Translations under genes and position numbers: made by a program
Shown here: positions 1 to 11,974 of the stretch, piece by piece
How the letters are laid out: the number at the start of each line of letters is the position of its first letter
Numbering within the stretch: position 1 is the first letter of the stretch
Notes under the pieces: generated by a model
Databases searched by the model: none
What the model was told of the DNA's origin: nothing
The model's input: the letters and a program-made list of their open reading frames with translations, nothing else
From: Bryopsis sp. KO-2023
Lineage: Eukaryota > Chlorophyta > Ulvophyceae > Bryopsidales > Bryopsidaceae
Direction: 5' to 3'
NCBI GenBank assembly: GCA_030272585.1
Contig: BSYQ01000007.1
Coordinates: 4,282,001-4,346,000, forward strand
DNA length: 64,000 nucleotides

Positions 1-97
1 TGTTGGGTTTTTTTTGTGTTTTTTTCCTGGTTTGAATTTGTAACTGGAGATCACTCAAAAAAAGCACGAAAAAACTATTTTTTTTTTGGAAATATAG

Positions 98-1861
98 AAA
101 ATACGGACAGCGAAGATGAAAGCTATGTCGAAAGCGAAGAGGAGAATGGAAGCGAAGAAGAAGCTGAGCATAGCGAGTCGGTGAGAAATCCCATGCTCAA
201 CTTTTTTTTTCTTTTGTTCAGTTTTTTCCGAAAAAGAAGATAAAAAACAAACCATCTCCCGACCTGAGTCAATAATTTCTCTCATGGGGAGAATCCTACG
301 TTCATCTGTTGGGCTTGCCAGAAAAAAAGGAGCTTCTGGCAATATGTCTGCTGAAACAAAAGAAAATCTGAATTCAGGGTGAGGAAGATGGTGGCGAGGA
401 TGATGGTGACAAGGAAGCAGGAAAAGATCCTGAGGTATTTTTTGCTCCATACTGTTTTTCTTTTTTATTTCAAATATATTGTACATCGATGCTGAAATCT
501 CTGCAGTCCGTCCAAGTGATACGAACCCGCATTAAACTATTTCAAGTTTCTCTCTCTCTCTCTCTCTCTCTTTTCTTTTCTTTTTTTTGGGGGGAGGGTA
601 TTAAACTGGCATCTAGTAGGAAAAACCAAAAATGTAGGCAGCACCGGGATTGAAAAAATTCCATGTGGTTTTTTGGTTTTCGATGGTGGATTGATCTTGA
701 AAAAAGATTTCATTGTTCAGCAGGATGTCAATGATGGCGACAATGGAGATGAGTCAGAAGCTGAAAAAGTGGACTTGTCCATGTTGGTGGTGAGATGTTT
801 TTCGATCGGCTTTGCAAAACTCTTTTTTTCCCGATCACCGTTTCCCCCTTTGGTTTATAGACGTCTATTATCTTGGACAAGGGACTCCAATGCTGCAATT
901 CAGTCATGCATCCTGTCTGCTCTTTTCTTGTTTTCAAACCCTTTTCTGGGATTTCTACAAAGAGTGTCACTGCGTCGTTTTCCCGGATGTCGTGGGACCC
1001 CTGGGAAGCATTTGTTTCGTGCAATTTGCGAAACAATTTAAATTTAAATTTCTTTATGCCGTCAATTTTTTCCAATCCCATTTCATGTTATCTTTCAGGA
1101 GGGACCGCCTGTAGACGACAGCGACAGAGATGTCGACTACAATGATGTAGGTCCCTTTTTTTTCCGGTTCAAATCCTCTTTCATCATAATGGCCCATGTC
1201 GAACTGAAGCTAAACTCATTCACCTCCTCATCCAGAGAAGGGAAAAAAGAAAAAAACCGCACACTCGGGAAAGAAAAACATGCCTTATTTATTGATCGAA
1301 ATGAGCTGCTGGCAGGATGTGGATGCCCCATCCAGCGAAGATGTGGATGATGAGGATAACGCTGATCTGGACAACGACGATTCAGAAACGGACCGTGGGA
1401 TTGAGGAGCCCTCCGGTGTTGGACCTTCTAATGTCGGTGAGCACAGCTGCTTCTTGAATGAATTGTCCTCCTGGATGAAATCGCCCGACACATTTTCCTT
1501 CGCTGAATTTTTCAAGCTTCACGTCTACCTAGGTATTTTGTGAAGATGAAAAAGGGCTTTACTTTTTATGTCGAGCAATCAGGAAGTGTTCGCTTTTTTG
1601 TGTGTGTGTGTGTGGGGGGGGGGGTTGCTCAAATCAAATAATGATTACGCACGAAGGAGCTACTTTTGGGGGGGTTGGGTTCACGTCCTCTTGCCATGGG
1701 GGACTGACTTCGATTTCTTGAAATATGGGGATGGTTTGGCTGAGGCGTCTACCGCTTCAAATGGATCTTTTTCCCCATGGAAAGTGATATGTTTTTTTGG
1801 TTTTTCTCAAGGTAAGAAGAAACGCAAGCGAGAGGGGGACGACGAAGAACAAGTGTTGTAG
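98..1861 (+). CDS. Acidic nuclear protein, C-terminal six exons (5' part outside window)
   Basis: Exons 98-180, 378-434, 721-789, 1099-1146, 1316-1436 and 1812-1861 join in phase, with GT donors and AG acceptors at each junction; the last junction splits a glycine codon (G/GT). The product is extremely rich in Glu and Asp in every exon (for example SEDESYVESEEENGSEEE, then GEEDGGEDDGDKEAGKDPE, then NADLDNDDSETDRG). It ends in a basic cluster GKKKRKREGDDEEQVL that looks like a nuclear localisation signal. Long acidic tails with a basic end are seen in histone chaperones, FACT subunits and nucleolar proteins, but no catalytic domain lies in the window, so the family cannot be named. The exon starting at 98 needs two bases of a codon from an upstream exon, so the gene begins before base 1. 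Exon structure is well supported; function is inference. Confidence 0.75.
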
Positions 1862-2767
1862 CCATATTGTGTGTTATTTGTACAATTTCGTTAGAAAGGT
1901 GCACCGTTCACCCCCCTGGAGTGGAAAATACATCGACACATATCGAATTCCCAGATTTGACGGATTGGTTTTATGTTCATAACAAAAAGCTAGTGGGGTG
2001 TGTTTTTTTTCCCTTTCGACAAGAAAAACCAACAAGAGATGCGCTCAGTTCTTCGGAAGTTCGTTTGGATTTGTTTAGACGGAACATAGGGGACCCTGTT
2101 TCTTTTGACGTTGCATTCGAAAAACAAAAATACATGGTTGAATGTATATAGATTGCTGACAGCACTTTGTAGATTTGAGTTTGGGCTTCAACAGGAAAAG
2201 AAGATGTAGTAGAGGTTCATTTTTTAAGAAATTCGATAGCGAGCATTGAAGGTAGCATTATCTGCCCAATCGGGAAGAGTGCCCGAAGAAAATTGCGAAA
2301 ATTTGAGTCCTCCATAAATCAAATTAAATCAAAGCAGGCTGCTCACATTGTGAAGAATTAAATTCTCCATGACGTGGGATTTTGACCACAAACTCACACC
2401 ATCCACAGCTGGCAAGCTTAACAATTGTTTTCTACTTTCCATCTTGTCCAAAATTTATGTTGATTGTGGGCGGCATCTTCGCCTGTTACTTTAGTTTGTA
2501 TGTTTGGGTTGGGATGAGGACTGGAGGAAAATCGAAAGAATCAAAGTCTCCGCAACTGTGTCGTGTGTGTCGTGTGTGGGATTCTGACCTCCAAACTTTG
2601 ACCATCCAAATTTGTGTTGATAGTGTGGTAGGCACCGTGCAAAATACTCTTTCAAGTTTGCTGTGGATTCGCGAGATTGTGACCTCCTTGTTTAAACAAA
2701 CAAACAACATTTACCTCCTTGTTTCAAGGATAGTTATAATGAAAACAATTGGACACATGTGTCGTCC
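1862..2767. other. Spacer with degenerate direct repeats
   Basis: This follows the stop codon of the acidic protein and presumably holds its 3' UTR. An open frame at 1867-2151 has no recognisable motif. Two related blocks at about 2370-2480 and 2575-2645 share phrases such as TTTGACCATCCA and TGTTGAT(A/T)GTG, suggesting an old duplication. No gene is called. Confidence 0.5.
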
Positions 2768-2852
2768 CCGACGATAGCTCAGTTGGCAGAGCGGAGGACT
2801 GTAATTGATGTCAGATATCCTTAGGTCGCCGGTTCGATTCCGGCTCGTCGGA
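2768..2852 (+). tRNA. tRNA-Tyr (anticodon GTA) with a 12-base intron
   Basis: The cloverleaf closes completely: acceptor stem CCGACGA (2768-2774) pairs with TCGTCGG (2845-2851), followed by discriminator A. D-stem GCTC/GAGC is present. Anticodon stem GAGGA pairs with TCCTT, allowing one G-T pair. T-arm is GCCGG-TTCGATT-CCGGC. The anticodon GTA is at 2801-2803. A 12-base intron at about 2805-2816 follows position 37, the canonical place for nuclear pre-tRNA introns and usual in eukaryotic tRNA-Tyr. The variable loop has five bases and the mature RNA 73. The internal B box GGTTCGATTCC is consensus, consistent with RNA polymerase III transcription. Confidence 0.95.
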
Positions 2853-4884
2853 CGATTTTGTGCAGACACAATTCTTTACGTTGTGTGTGCACGGAACCCC
2901 TGCCCAAGTCAACAGAATTGGTAGAACTTGAACGACCCGCCGTTGTCGCTCTCAAAACGTTTCCGTGCAGACTACCACACACCCTGACCAAGTCCTCGAT
3001 ATAGCATGTGTCCCCGATCACCACGAGTTCAATTGACCAAAACGGCTTGCTGGGGTGCAAACAAGGCCTCCGCCGATCACGTGAGGGATCCAGAAGAAAG
3101 TTGTCGCAGACAGGAGGTCCCGTTCGACGAAACCTTGTGACGTGAAACGAGGGATTGAACGCGGGGGGGAGGGTTGGGAGAGTTGTTTTTTCTTGTCGCT
3201 CCTCAAGAAGCGTTGCACAGACGCCGACTCGTCGAAATGATGTTGCGTCCCTTCCAATATTCTCGCAGCTCATCCTGTCGATCCATGATCCTTGATACTA
3301 AAGTGTGTCATTCGCCATGATTCAAAACACAGTCATCAATTTCTGTCTTTTTGTCGTCCCAACTTGGGTTTCGCAACTTTTTTGGCCGTGGGCATAGTCA
3401 AATCCTGCATATCAATTGAGCATCTGTCACCGATGGTCCCAATGTCAATTGGATTAACCCTAAACCCTTGTCGTACTTGCCATTCGCACCCGATGACAGG
3501 TTGTTCCGGAGATTCTCCTGACAAAAGAACGCGGAGACGGCGGGGCCTCGGTGAAGTCGCAGCGGCGGTAGTCTGGAAATCAAGTGAGAGTGGCTCGACC
3601 ACGCACCAGACGATCCGAGCGGCGGGCACACAGATAGCTGACTTTTGAACTTTCGTCCACCTCGTGGGTTGCCGGCTGCATTTCGTCAGGCGTCCACCTC
3701 GTGGATCGTCGGCAGAGGTTGCAGAGGTTGCAGCAAAAAAACAAAAAAAACAAAAAAACAAAAAAAAACAGAAAAAACAAAAAAAACAAAAAAAACAAAA
3801 AACAACAAACAAAAGCAAAAAACAACAAACAAGAAGAGGTTGTTTGCAGAGGTGGTGGTGCAAAGCGGCACATGTTTCGCACAGAACACATCATGATTTT
3901 GCAAGGGGATTAAACGAAAGATTTCGTTTGAAAATTGTTTTTTTTCTTTTCTTTTGCTCCTGTTTTCAACAACATAAGAGTTGATGGCAGTTCAGTGATC
4001 GAAAAAGAAAAAAAAAACTTCCAGATGGTATTTGATGTGTGCGAGAATCATGGTGAATTTGTTGGGAAGAGGGGGGAATAAAACCTATCCTCCCCAAAAC
4101 AACACCACAAACACACAAAAACAGCACACCATGTACCCCAGAAACAGCTGATTCGTGAAGTTTAAAATAAATAGCAATTGACAACCCGAAGGAACACAAA
4201 AAAAGAAAAAAGAAAAAACCAAGGTGGTCTTACAAGAAAGTCAGCTCCCCAGTCCGATCCAAAACTATTCAACAGGTCTTCTCACTGACATATCCTAACC
4301 CATTTCCAAAACAATCTCGAACACTGACCCACCCCCCCCAAAAAAAAGAAAGAAAAAGGGCAAAAAAAAATCGCTTTTCAGCCCCATCAATAACCAAAGA
4401 AAATTTAAAACAAAAACAATCCTTGACATGCCAATTCCCATAAATAGAATCGAGGGAAAAAAGCTTCCGATCGCTGCCGAAATGTTCGTGCAGAAAATTA
4501 AATATCGATAATATTTTGTTGATCAAGCAACTTCGCTGCACGGATCCAACCGTTCCTTCCATTAAGCCCTTCATTTTTTTTTCTCATTATCCAATACCAC
4601 CAATAAAACCTGTTTGCTATTCATCTTTTCAAGACGCGTCTTTTCTGTTTTAAGAGATTTTTTTTTTCACTGTGAATTCTTAACAAAAGTAAAACGGTGC
4701 TCGAAACAGCCCAAATCCTGACAAGTTTTCGCACCTAGAAGCACTGATTTCCTCCCAACCCTAAATTTTATATATCCATTTCTGGATAACTATCGAAATA
4801 TATCTTCCTCCCCCCCCCCAAATTTTTTTCCCTCCCATTCTATAACGAGAGGCAAAAAAAAAAAATACAAAAAAACAGGCACTG
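2853..4884. other. Gene-poor spacer with A-rich simple repeat
   Basis: No gene is supported. A CAAAAAA-type tract lies at about 3735-3835. Several C(n)A(n) junctions occur (4326, 4808). GC-richer patches at 2870-3270 and 3480-3720 have open frames on the minus strand without known motifs; the one at 2821-3273 simply reads into the antisense of the tRNA. Confidence 0.5.
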
Positions 4885-7800
4885 CTACCGCGCGCAGGTT
4901 GTGCTTTCATTAGATGTTACAAGGTCGATGGGGTCTTTCGCTTGTTTGGCTTGTGCGACGCACCAGGGTTTACAAGCCTGTTCAAAAAAAAAAAACAAAA
5001 CTATCTTTTAAGCCCTCATTAAGAAAAATTAAAAAAAACACACTCAAAAGGTTGCACTTGATTTGAACCTCGCCATAGGATTCTAAAAATAAACACGTTG
5101 AGTATTTTGTTCTGGACATGGACATCAGAACGAATCCCCTCCAGAAAACCCCTGTCGTAAATAGAAGTCAGCCAAAAAACAGACAAACCTTTGAAATAGA
5201 AAAAAATTAGGATGAAGTGAGGCAACCAATGGGGTGGGCAATTCACTGCTTTTTTCTTTTTTTTTTTTTAGTGTATATGTATTCTATTTTTTTATTTTTT
5301 TCGCATCAAGGCTGAAAGCTCATGCAGCCCGCCCACTATGCAAACGAGCGATATGGCTCCACCGCTATACAATAAAAAACCACGATGCTCATATTTGAGT
5401 TCCTAGGGCTCACATACATCCATTCATTTTACCTGAGGTTTTTTTACTGTCCTGGATGCAGCCAGGGCAGCCTCTTTTCCAGGATTCAAAGAACCATTAG
5501 CCACTGCGAACATAAATGCCGTAGCAAACGTATCTCCGGCACCATTTGTATCTTCAACAGAATCCACCTTCACACCAACAAAACAAAAAAGTTTATAAAA
5601 ACAAAAAAATCGCAAAATGTCTAAACACAAGCCATCACATCCTGACGCATCCAAATACAAATTGGGTTTTCGCCACAATTACTCAAAATAATTCTTGTTT
5701 GTTCGATATGTGTTTTATGCATTATGCAACCATTTCCATCCAAATTATTTTACTCCATTAGAAAATTGCCGATAGGCAATTCAATCTGGGTGAATAAAGG
5801 TTTTGGAAAACTTACAAAGGGGAGGGAGTCTGTCTTAAAGGCGACAGCCTATCAGCATATCCAATGTCAAACCAAAACTAAAATAAATCAATAAATCAGA
5901 ATAATGAGATCATGGTTTTCGCTGTGGAAAATATGAGGGTCACCTTTGCGGCTGGGATCGTCCGGACCCCTTCCCGTGTGTATTCATCGGCCCCATGTTC
6001 TCCTCTGGTTACGACCAATCGGTCGCTGCCATTCACAACACGATTCAAATCGGCCTTTGGCCAGGGGTCAGTCTCCACATCCGAAAGAAATACAGACACC
6101 CCAGCGCCCAAGCCATCCTGCACAGTAGAGGGAACGAGGGAAAAATAAACGAAAGATAAATAAGTAATAATAAAGTAAAACATGTGTATGTGTAGGTATT
6201 GAATGTGGTCGCCTCCAATACACATTTGATTTTTCTTTGATCTTTTGAATTTGATTTGTGTTTTTATTATTATTAATTTTTTTTTTTGGGGGGGGAGGGG
6301 GGCCGAAAAGGAAAAAAAAAAAGTTTCGCATGGTGTTTGAGGGACAAGAAAAAAAATGCGAGCATCCGGAGCAAAAAAACAAAAAATGCTTGCCAGAGAA
6401 CGGCAAATGTAATACATCCACCAAAAAGTGCAATATTGTACAGTAGTGTGATGCAATACAATGTCCTTAATTATAAGCATCATTTGGCGAGTTTGAGGTT
6501 TCCTACCAAAAGCTTTTGGTGTGGGGCTTTCAGAGGAACGACTTTTTTGCTTCTGTCTCGATCCCTTTGAAACCCTTGTGCCATTAAACCAATGTCTTGT
6601 TTAAAAAATATCCTCACAAATCCTGGAAACCACCACCACACAGTTAATCAATTCCCTTCGAGCAGAAACAACAAAGCAAAAAACTGTAAAAAGTAGCCTC
6701 AAATTCAAAACACAACCTCTTTCCCCCCCAAAAAATAAAAATAAAAATAAAATCTTACAAACTAAAAGCGAAAAAGTGCACTGTTCGCATTTCAATGTCA
6801 CCCCCAAAATAGGCAGAAACAGCAAGAACAGCGATGAAGGTCAGTTTGTCCTTACGTCTTTTTAACATCATTTGTTTGTTTTGGTGCTTAGGGGGAGCTC
6901 ACCCAACATTCTGGCAAATGCGTGCCCATCCAAATCGCTTGGCAGCAATGGACCCAACAAAACTATTCGAGACAGCATGCACCACAACGGCACATGATGG
7001 AGCCCCAATGTCACATTTGGCATGGATGGAACGTGCAAAACTCGATGATGCCCTGGTTTAAAAAATCCAACACTCTTTCTCTTACCCCCCCCCAAAAAAA
7101 AAATTGAAAAAAACAAAAAACAAAAAAAAGCACACAAGAAACGGGGCTGGAAAATATACATAAATAAATATCTTAAATTTAAACTCAAATTTGGGTTTTC
7201 ACAGATCGATTTTGTTGAGGAATGAAAAAGTGAAAGATACTGTTGAGAAGTTGGAAATTTGCTTTGTGGAGCGGGTTGATTTTAATTTTATCATAGATTG
7301 CTGGTATGCATTCCAGCTCTATATCGTCCACATAAAGCCAACCACTTACCCCACCATGTGTAGGAATGCTGAAATGTTAATGTGGCTTCATCCTCCACCA
7401 ATTTAAGACGATGCCGTTCAAATATAGACAAATCGGCATCAGGTCCAGCCGCTGAAACCGAAAAGCAAAATATTAGGGGAAAAAAACAAACAGGAAATAA
7501 CTGGGGGTGGGGATGTTGTTGAACAAGGAGAATAAAGACAAAAAAAAGGAAAGAAAGCTATATCGAATGAAGCACTTTAAAAACCAAAAATTGTTTGGCT
7601 TTGCTCTCCAACCTGTAACGACACAGGCAGATTTTCCATATTGCTCCGCTACGGCTGCAGCATAGGAGACCGCTCCTCCCTGCATGTTGGAAAAATTGAA
7701 GATCGCAAAAAAATACACAGCAAAATTTCACCATGTACAACACATCCACAACTGTCATTCTCAGCGCTTATTTTTTTTTCTCAATTCTGTTTGGACAGCC

Positions 7801-8279
7801 TGCCTTAGTCACCAGGTTTTTTGTTATGTTTTGTTTTTGTTTTTTTCAGAGAGATATGAAGCCTAAGGAAAAACAGTATCATGTGAACATTTCATGTTCA
7901 ACTTCATGTTGAGCTGAACAAGAAGAGAAACGAAAATAGGAACAAAAAAGCTCACCAAGGTTCGGTTTCCGTTCACGACGTCTATAGTGACGTTTCCCAC
8001 CAAGAGAACCTCTGGCCTACGTTTTGCACGAGTTCACAAAAACAATAAGCCCAAGATACACGACTTCGCACTGCTACTGCTGCAGTCCAATCAATCCTCC
8101 ACGAAACCACCACTCATCAAGAAACCAAAAAAATGAGTGGTGGGCAAGAAAAAAGTGTTCATAGAAAAAGAGACCATAAAAAAGCATCTCGCTCACCGTA
8201 ACTTGTCGACCACCACCACCGCCACTCCGAGCAAAAAAACAACCGCCCCAGGTAGCCAAGCCACCCTGGAGATCAGCAT
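4885..8279 (-). CDS. PfkB-family carbohydrate kinase, nine exons
   Basis: Exons in transcript order: 8279-8197, 8016-7956, 7679-7613, 7451-7350, 7052-6903, 6595-6507, 6117-5944, 5567-5433 and 4977-4885. All junctions keep phase, giving 317 residues, normal for ribokinase-like enzymes. Motifs: beta-strand VLLVGNVTIDVV near residue 31; GGAVSYAAAVA at about 49-59, the substrate-side glycine motif; a segment ending YTWWGHHRVLHV; LLGPLLPSDLD; IGLMAQGFQR; SDVETDPW; LVVTRGEHGA; and the PfkB signature DTNGAGDTF at about 248-256, in which the last Asp (about 254) is the expected catalytic base. The tail PQACKPWC follows. The family phosphorylates a sugar, nucleoside or inositol hydroxyl with ATP; the exact substrate cannot be read. 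The proposed start (8279) gives a hydrophobic N-terminus (GAVVFLLGVAVVVV), possibly a membrane anchor or targeting segment; a start in an upstream exon is possible. Confidence 0.88.
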
Positions 8280-8600
8280 CCCGCACCGCCCACCCGCAGA
8301 AAATTTACAACAAGCCGAGGTGAGTCCCCGTGGCACGCGCGGGGAAGAAGAAAACGGCAGGGTGTCGAGCGAAATACAATCGCGCTGGAATCTACAAGAG
8401 CGAATAATATTAACCGTGGTGCACTCGTTGGGTGCTTCTCGTTTTATTACACTTGCACACGAGGACGCAGGTGAGGATTGGAAGTTGCTCGTAACGTGGT
8501 GTCAGTACACCACTCCTGACATGCACCACACCATTTTGAAACTGCGAACCACCAAAAAAAACACAAAAAGGAAAAGAATTTAATCCACCTCGTTACCGTG
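8280..8600. other. Upstream flank of the PfkB gene
   Basis: Moderately GC-rich DNA. A plus-strand frame at 8137-8583 overlaps exon 1 of the kinase in antisense and has no motif. This flank should hold the kinase promoter, but no TATA-like or other element is clear enough to call. Confidence 0.4.
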
Positions 8601-8639
8601 CATGGAATTCCCCGTGACTACATGCGCTCACCACTTCCA

Positions 8640-8890
8640 CTTCCGCCGGAGTGGCCGAGAAACACAGATGTCCTCCCAAAGAAGCTAACCTCGGATGAAC
8701 TGACTTGACCTGTTGCCACAGTCTGCCAGTATATGGTTCCAATAATACACCAATCTCATTAACCACAACAAATAATAATCCGTTAAACCATCAATTGACC
8801 TTCAACAGCGTTGGCGGCTGCTCGGGAGCCAAATTGCTGTTTTCTACGGTTTGGGTTGCCAAGCCGACACCACCAATACTATATTTTTAT
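8640..8890. repeat. Dispersed repeat, inverted copy of 28160-28380
   Basis: Read in reverse complement, this block matches 28160-28380 over about 200 bases with scattered substitutions and small indels. Shared stretches include GACGCTGTTGAAGGTCAATT, the block around ATTGGTGTATTATT, ACCATATACTGGCAGA and GTCAAGTCAGTTCATCCGAGG. The downstream copy is weakly open but neither copy has an intact long frame. It is probably a decayed mobile element or a duplicated segment, since both copies lie next to the same hairpin array in the same relative order. Confidence 0.75.
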
Positions 8891-8959
8891 TTTTTATTTT
8901 TATTTTTTCTGAGAGTACGAAATATATCAAATTAAGGAAGCAATACCAAGAAAAGTTGC

Positions 8960-9375
8960 TGTTTTGGGTATGGAGACTAGGTAACGAATTTCCATTATAT
9001 CAGCTGTTTTAGGTTTAATATGACTTAAGTGGAAAAAAAAGAGTGGGTACCGACACTAGGCAACGAATTCCAGGTCGGTATCAGCTGTTTGCTTTTTGAC
9101 TTACAGGAAAAGGAAAATAAAAAGAGTGGGTATCAAAATTCTCAAACGATTTTTCAAGTTTGATATCAGCTATTTTTTTAGATTGACTGTTGACTTATAG
9201 ATCAGGTTTAAATAGAGAAAAATAGAAAATAGAAAAAAAGAGTGTGGGTATTAAATTTTGGAACAGTTACTCGGTTTAATATCAGCTGTCTTTTAGGTCA
9301 AAATATTTAGACGAAAAGAGTGGGTCTTGGAATCCTGTCGAATGCTTATTTTTTAATTCCAATATGAACTGTTTT
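8960..9375 (+). repeat. Array of five hairpin repeats with covarying stems
   Basis: Five units lie at about 8966, 9045, 9127, 9245 and 9321. Each reads GAGTGGGT (or similar), a 5-7 base stem arm, about 20 bases of loop, the complementary arm, then ATCAGCTGTTT. The arms differ between units but remain complementary: ATGGA/TCCAT, TACCGAC/GTCGGTA, TATCAAA/TTTGATA, TATTAAA/TTTAATA and TTGGAAT/ATTCCAA. Units 1 and 2 also share the loop core CTAGG(C/T)AACGAATT. A-rich DNA separates the units. Three further units lie inverted at 26328-26580. Confidence 0.8.
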
Positions 9376-11940
9376 CTTTCAACCTGTTTTGATCATTTTA
9401 AGTTGTGAATTTGAATCAGAGCTCAGTTGCAAATCTGGAGTAACATACCATAATGAACTGTTGAAATAGATAAAATTAAACGCATGTGCTGAAAGAACCT
9501 TGATCGACCAGTTCTTGTTAATGTTTTATCGGTTTTTAAATTGACAAAAAAGATTGCTGTCACCAAACTGTGGAAAAGAAACCAAATCATGGCCCATTTC
9601 TTTTTCCTTTCATTTCAGGACTCTCGCTCTCTATTCAGGAATAGCTGCTCCACAATTTTTGAATGTAAAATCAAAATTAGAGACAGAGCCTGTCCATATA
9701 TTGATTGAGGTGAATTCTGGAGTTGTTTTCAGCTGCTTTACATGACACAGTTCAACAAAAGCCAACAAAGGACTGAGGAAACCAATTTTTACATCATCTG
9801 TAAAATATATACACATTGAGACTTGATCATTCAATTCTACCACATCCGGTTTTCTGTTCCCTTTCTCTCCAGTCCGATAATTTGCCCGATCGACATAAAT
9901 CCCAAGAACAAAAAATGTTTGGAAAAATATGGATCAAAATCCCAGACCATTTTATATCTTCAATTTGTTGTTCCCGCCCAGTTCCCAAATTTCACAACCC
10001 TTTTTTTTTCAGAGGACCCTCCCCTTCCCCCCAAAAAAATAAACAAAATCTCTAGTTCATGGCCGAGTTTTCTGTGCTCCAAAGCAAAAAAAACCAAAAC
10101 AAACATAGCACCCCTGTTGTGAATCATAGAAAAAAACAGCCCTGGAGAAAACGATCGAATTGTGAAAACTTTTTTTTTCCCTTTTTCACCCTGTTTTCCA
10201 GAAGGGGGGGCCCAAAAAAAGAATGGGCGAAAAATGTACAACTCCAGTCAAGTCCGAACCATCTGATTTTTTTTTTCCGAGAAAAGCAGCAAATCTTTGA
10301 CAACCCTTTCTCCTTCCCTGTCAAATCCACCCATTGTTTCTTTCTTCAACCCCCCCCCCTCCCAAAATATTCCTTTATCGAAAAGAAACAAATCGACTGA
10401 AAAATTCCTTCCGCTGAGTAAAAAGAAAAGAGAAGCAAAATCTCACCATTTTTCCCCCCTCAAATATTCAAAAAAAAATTAACCCCACCAGATATTCCTT
10501 TTTGTCTCCTTTCTTTTGATATCCTTCCATCAGTCCAGACTGAATTGTATTCAAAACATCGCCATCAGTAGTTTCTTTTCATTTTTTCCCGTCAATCTGA
10601 ATCTCCGTCCCCCTCCAGGTAGATTCTTTTTTCCCTTATCCTTTTCCCTTCATCTTCAGTGTCAACTTTTCCTTCAATTTTTCCCACCCCTTGTTCAATT
10701 TCACATCAAAACCTCTCAGGAGCACCCCCCCCCCAAAAAAAAAAAACAAAAAAAAAACACTCCTTTCAAGGCTACCTTTTCTATAATCCGAAAACAAAGG
10801 GAAAAAAAAAGTCGACAGACTTTTATGTGTGTCTAGAAATATAACACACAGAGAAATCGATGGAAAAACTCCTTTTTGTATTTTTATTTTCCCACCGGCT
10901 GTTATCCACAGGACCCTTTCCAGTCAGTGCAATAACACCGTCCATTCGAAACACCACCATCAGTTTTTTTTTCCATTGCCTGACCCAGCGGACCAATCCC
11001 TTCCAAATGATATATCAACAGTTTCTTTTTTTCTCTTCCAAAATTCACACCAGGAAACTCCGATGAAAAAAATCCAAAAATTTCCATTCAGGGTCCCCTA
11101 TCAGTTTTGATGATGAGAAGGGCAAAAAGAAATTTTTGTCGATAAATTTTCATCAGCCCCTCTCATAATAACCAGAAAATAACTGTAGACTCCAAGGAAA
11201 AAACACTTGATTGGATTATCAAACCCTGTTTGTTTTTTTTCTTTTCACTATCCCCTCCGATCGGTCCAACATGACCTCCATTCAAACATAAAACACCACC
11301 CTCTTCATCCTTTATATATATATATATATATATACATACCAACTCCACCACACGATTTCTTTGGACTCTTTCACCAAAGGTCACCCCCTCCCCCCCCCAA
11401 AAAAACAAAAAGATCAAAACCTCTTTTCGAGGCTGAACAATAATTTCCTCTTTTCGTTTTCCTCCTCCATTGCTATCCCAGTAACTGTCGTGACTTTGTA
11501 AGTAAAACCGAAAAGGATGCAAAGCACCACACTTATAAAAACAGAGAGAAATGACCGGATTGCCTTCGATGTGTTTCAATCGTCAAAGAAAAAAGGCCCA
11601 CCAATCCGTCAATAATTCCCTTCATATAACACCATTTTTTTCCATATAAATATATATATGAACCCCCCGCTTTTTTCCCCAATACCCCAGTTCTTTCTTT
11701 TGCTCTTTGCTTCTTTTTTCTTTTTTTTTTTGCCACACTCCATTCCCATATTTGAAAAAAAAATAAAAAAAATCCCCTTTCCATCGAGAGTGAAAGGAGA
11801 TTGCCAAATTTTATGCAAGCAAATAAAACAAATAAAACAGCAGAAAAACATAAGATAATAAGGCGAAGCCTTAAGTATCTGTGTAAATAAAAGTACTCAA
11901 AAAATCGGTCGATTTACCTCACTGGACGGATATTTTTCTC
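9376..11940. other. Pyrimidine-rich gene-poor region
   Basis: The plus strand is dominated by T and C, with long runs such as TTTTTTTT and CCCCCCAAAAAAA and a (TA)n tract at 11312-11334. Short phrases ending in CATCAG or CCAG recur but do not form open exons. No gene is supported. Confidence 0.5.
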
Positions 11941-11974
11941 TCAGTGTCCCTTGCATGCAATTCTTGAATGTCTT

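Noticed and set aside
580-600. Telomere-like T(n)G(n) runs
   Set aside because: Single homopolymer junctions, not tandem TTAGGG-type units; scattered in introns and spacers.
2821-3273. 150-codon minus-strand open frame
   Set aside because: Its C-terminus (RRAGIEPAT) is just the antisense translation of the tRNA T-arm, a common false gene; no motif elsewhere.
8137-8583. 148-codon plus-strand frame
   Set aside because: Overlaps PfkB exon 1 in antisense, basic low-complexity composition, no motif or splice context.
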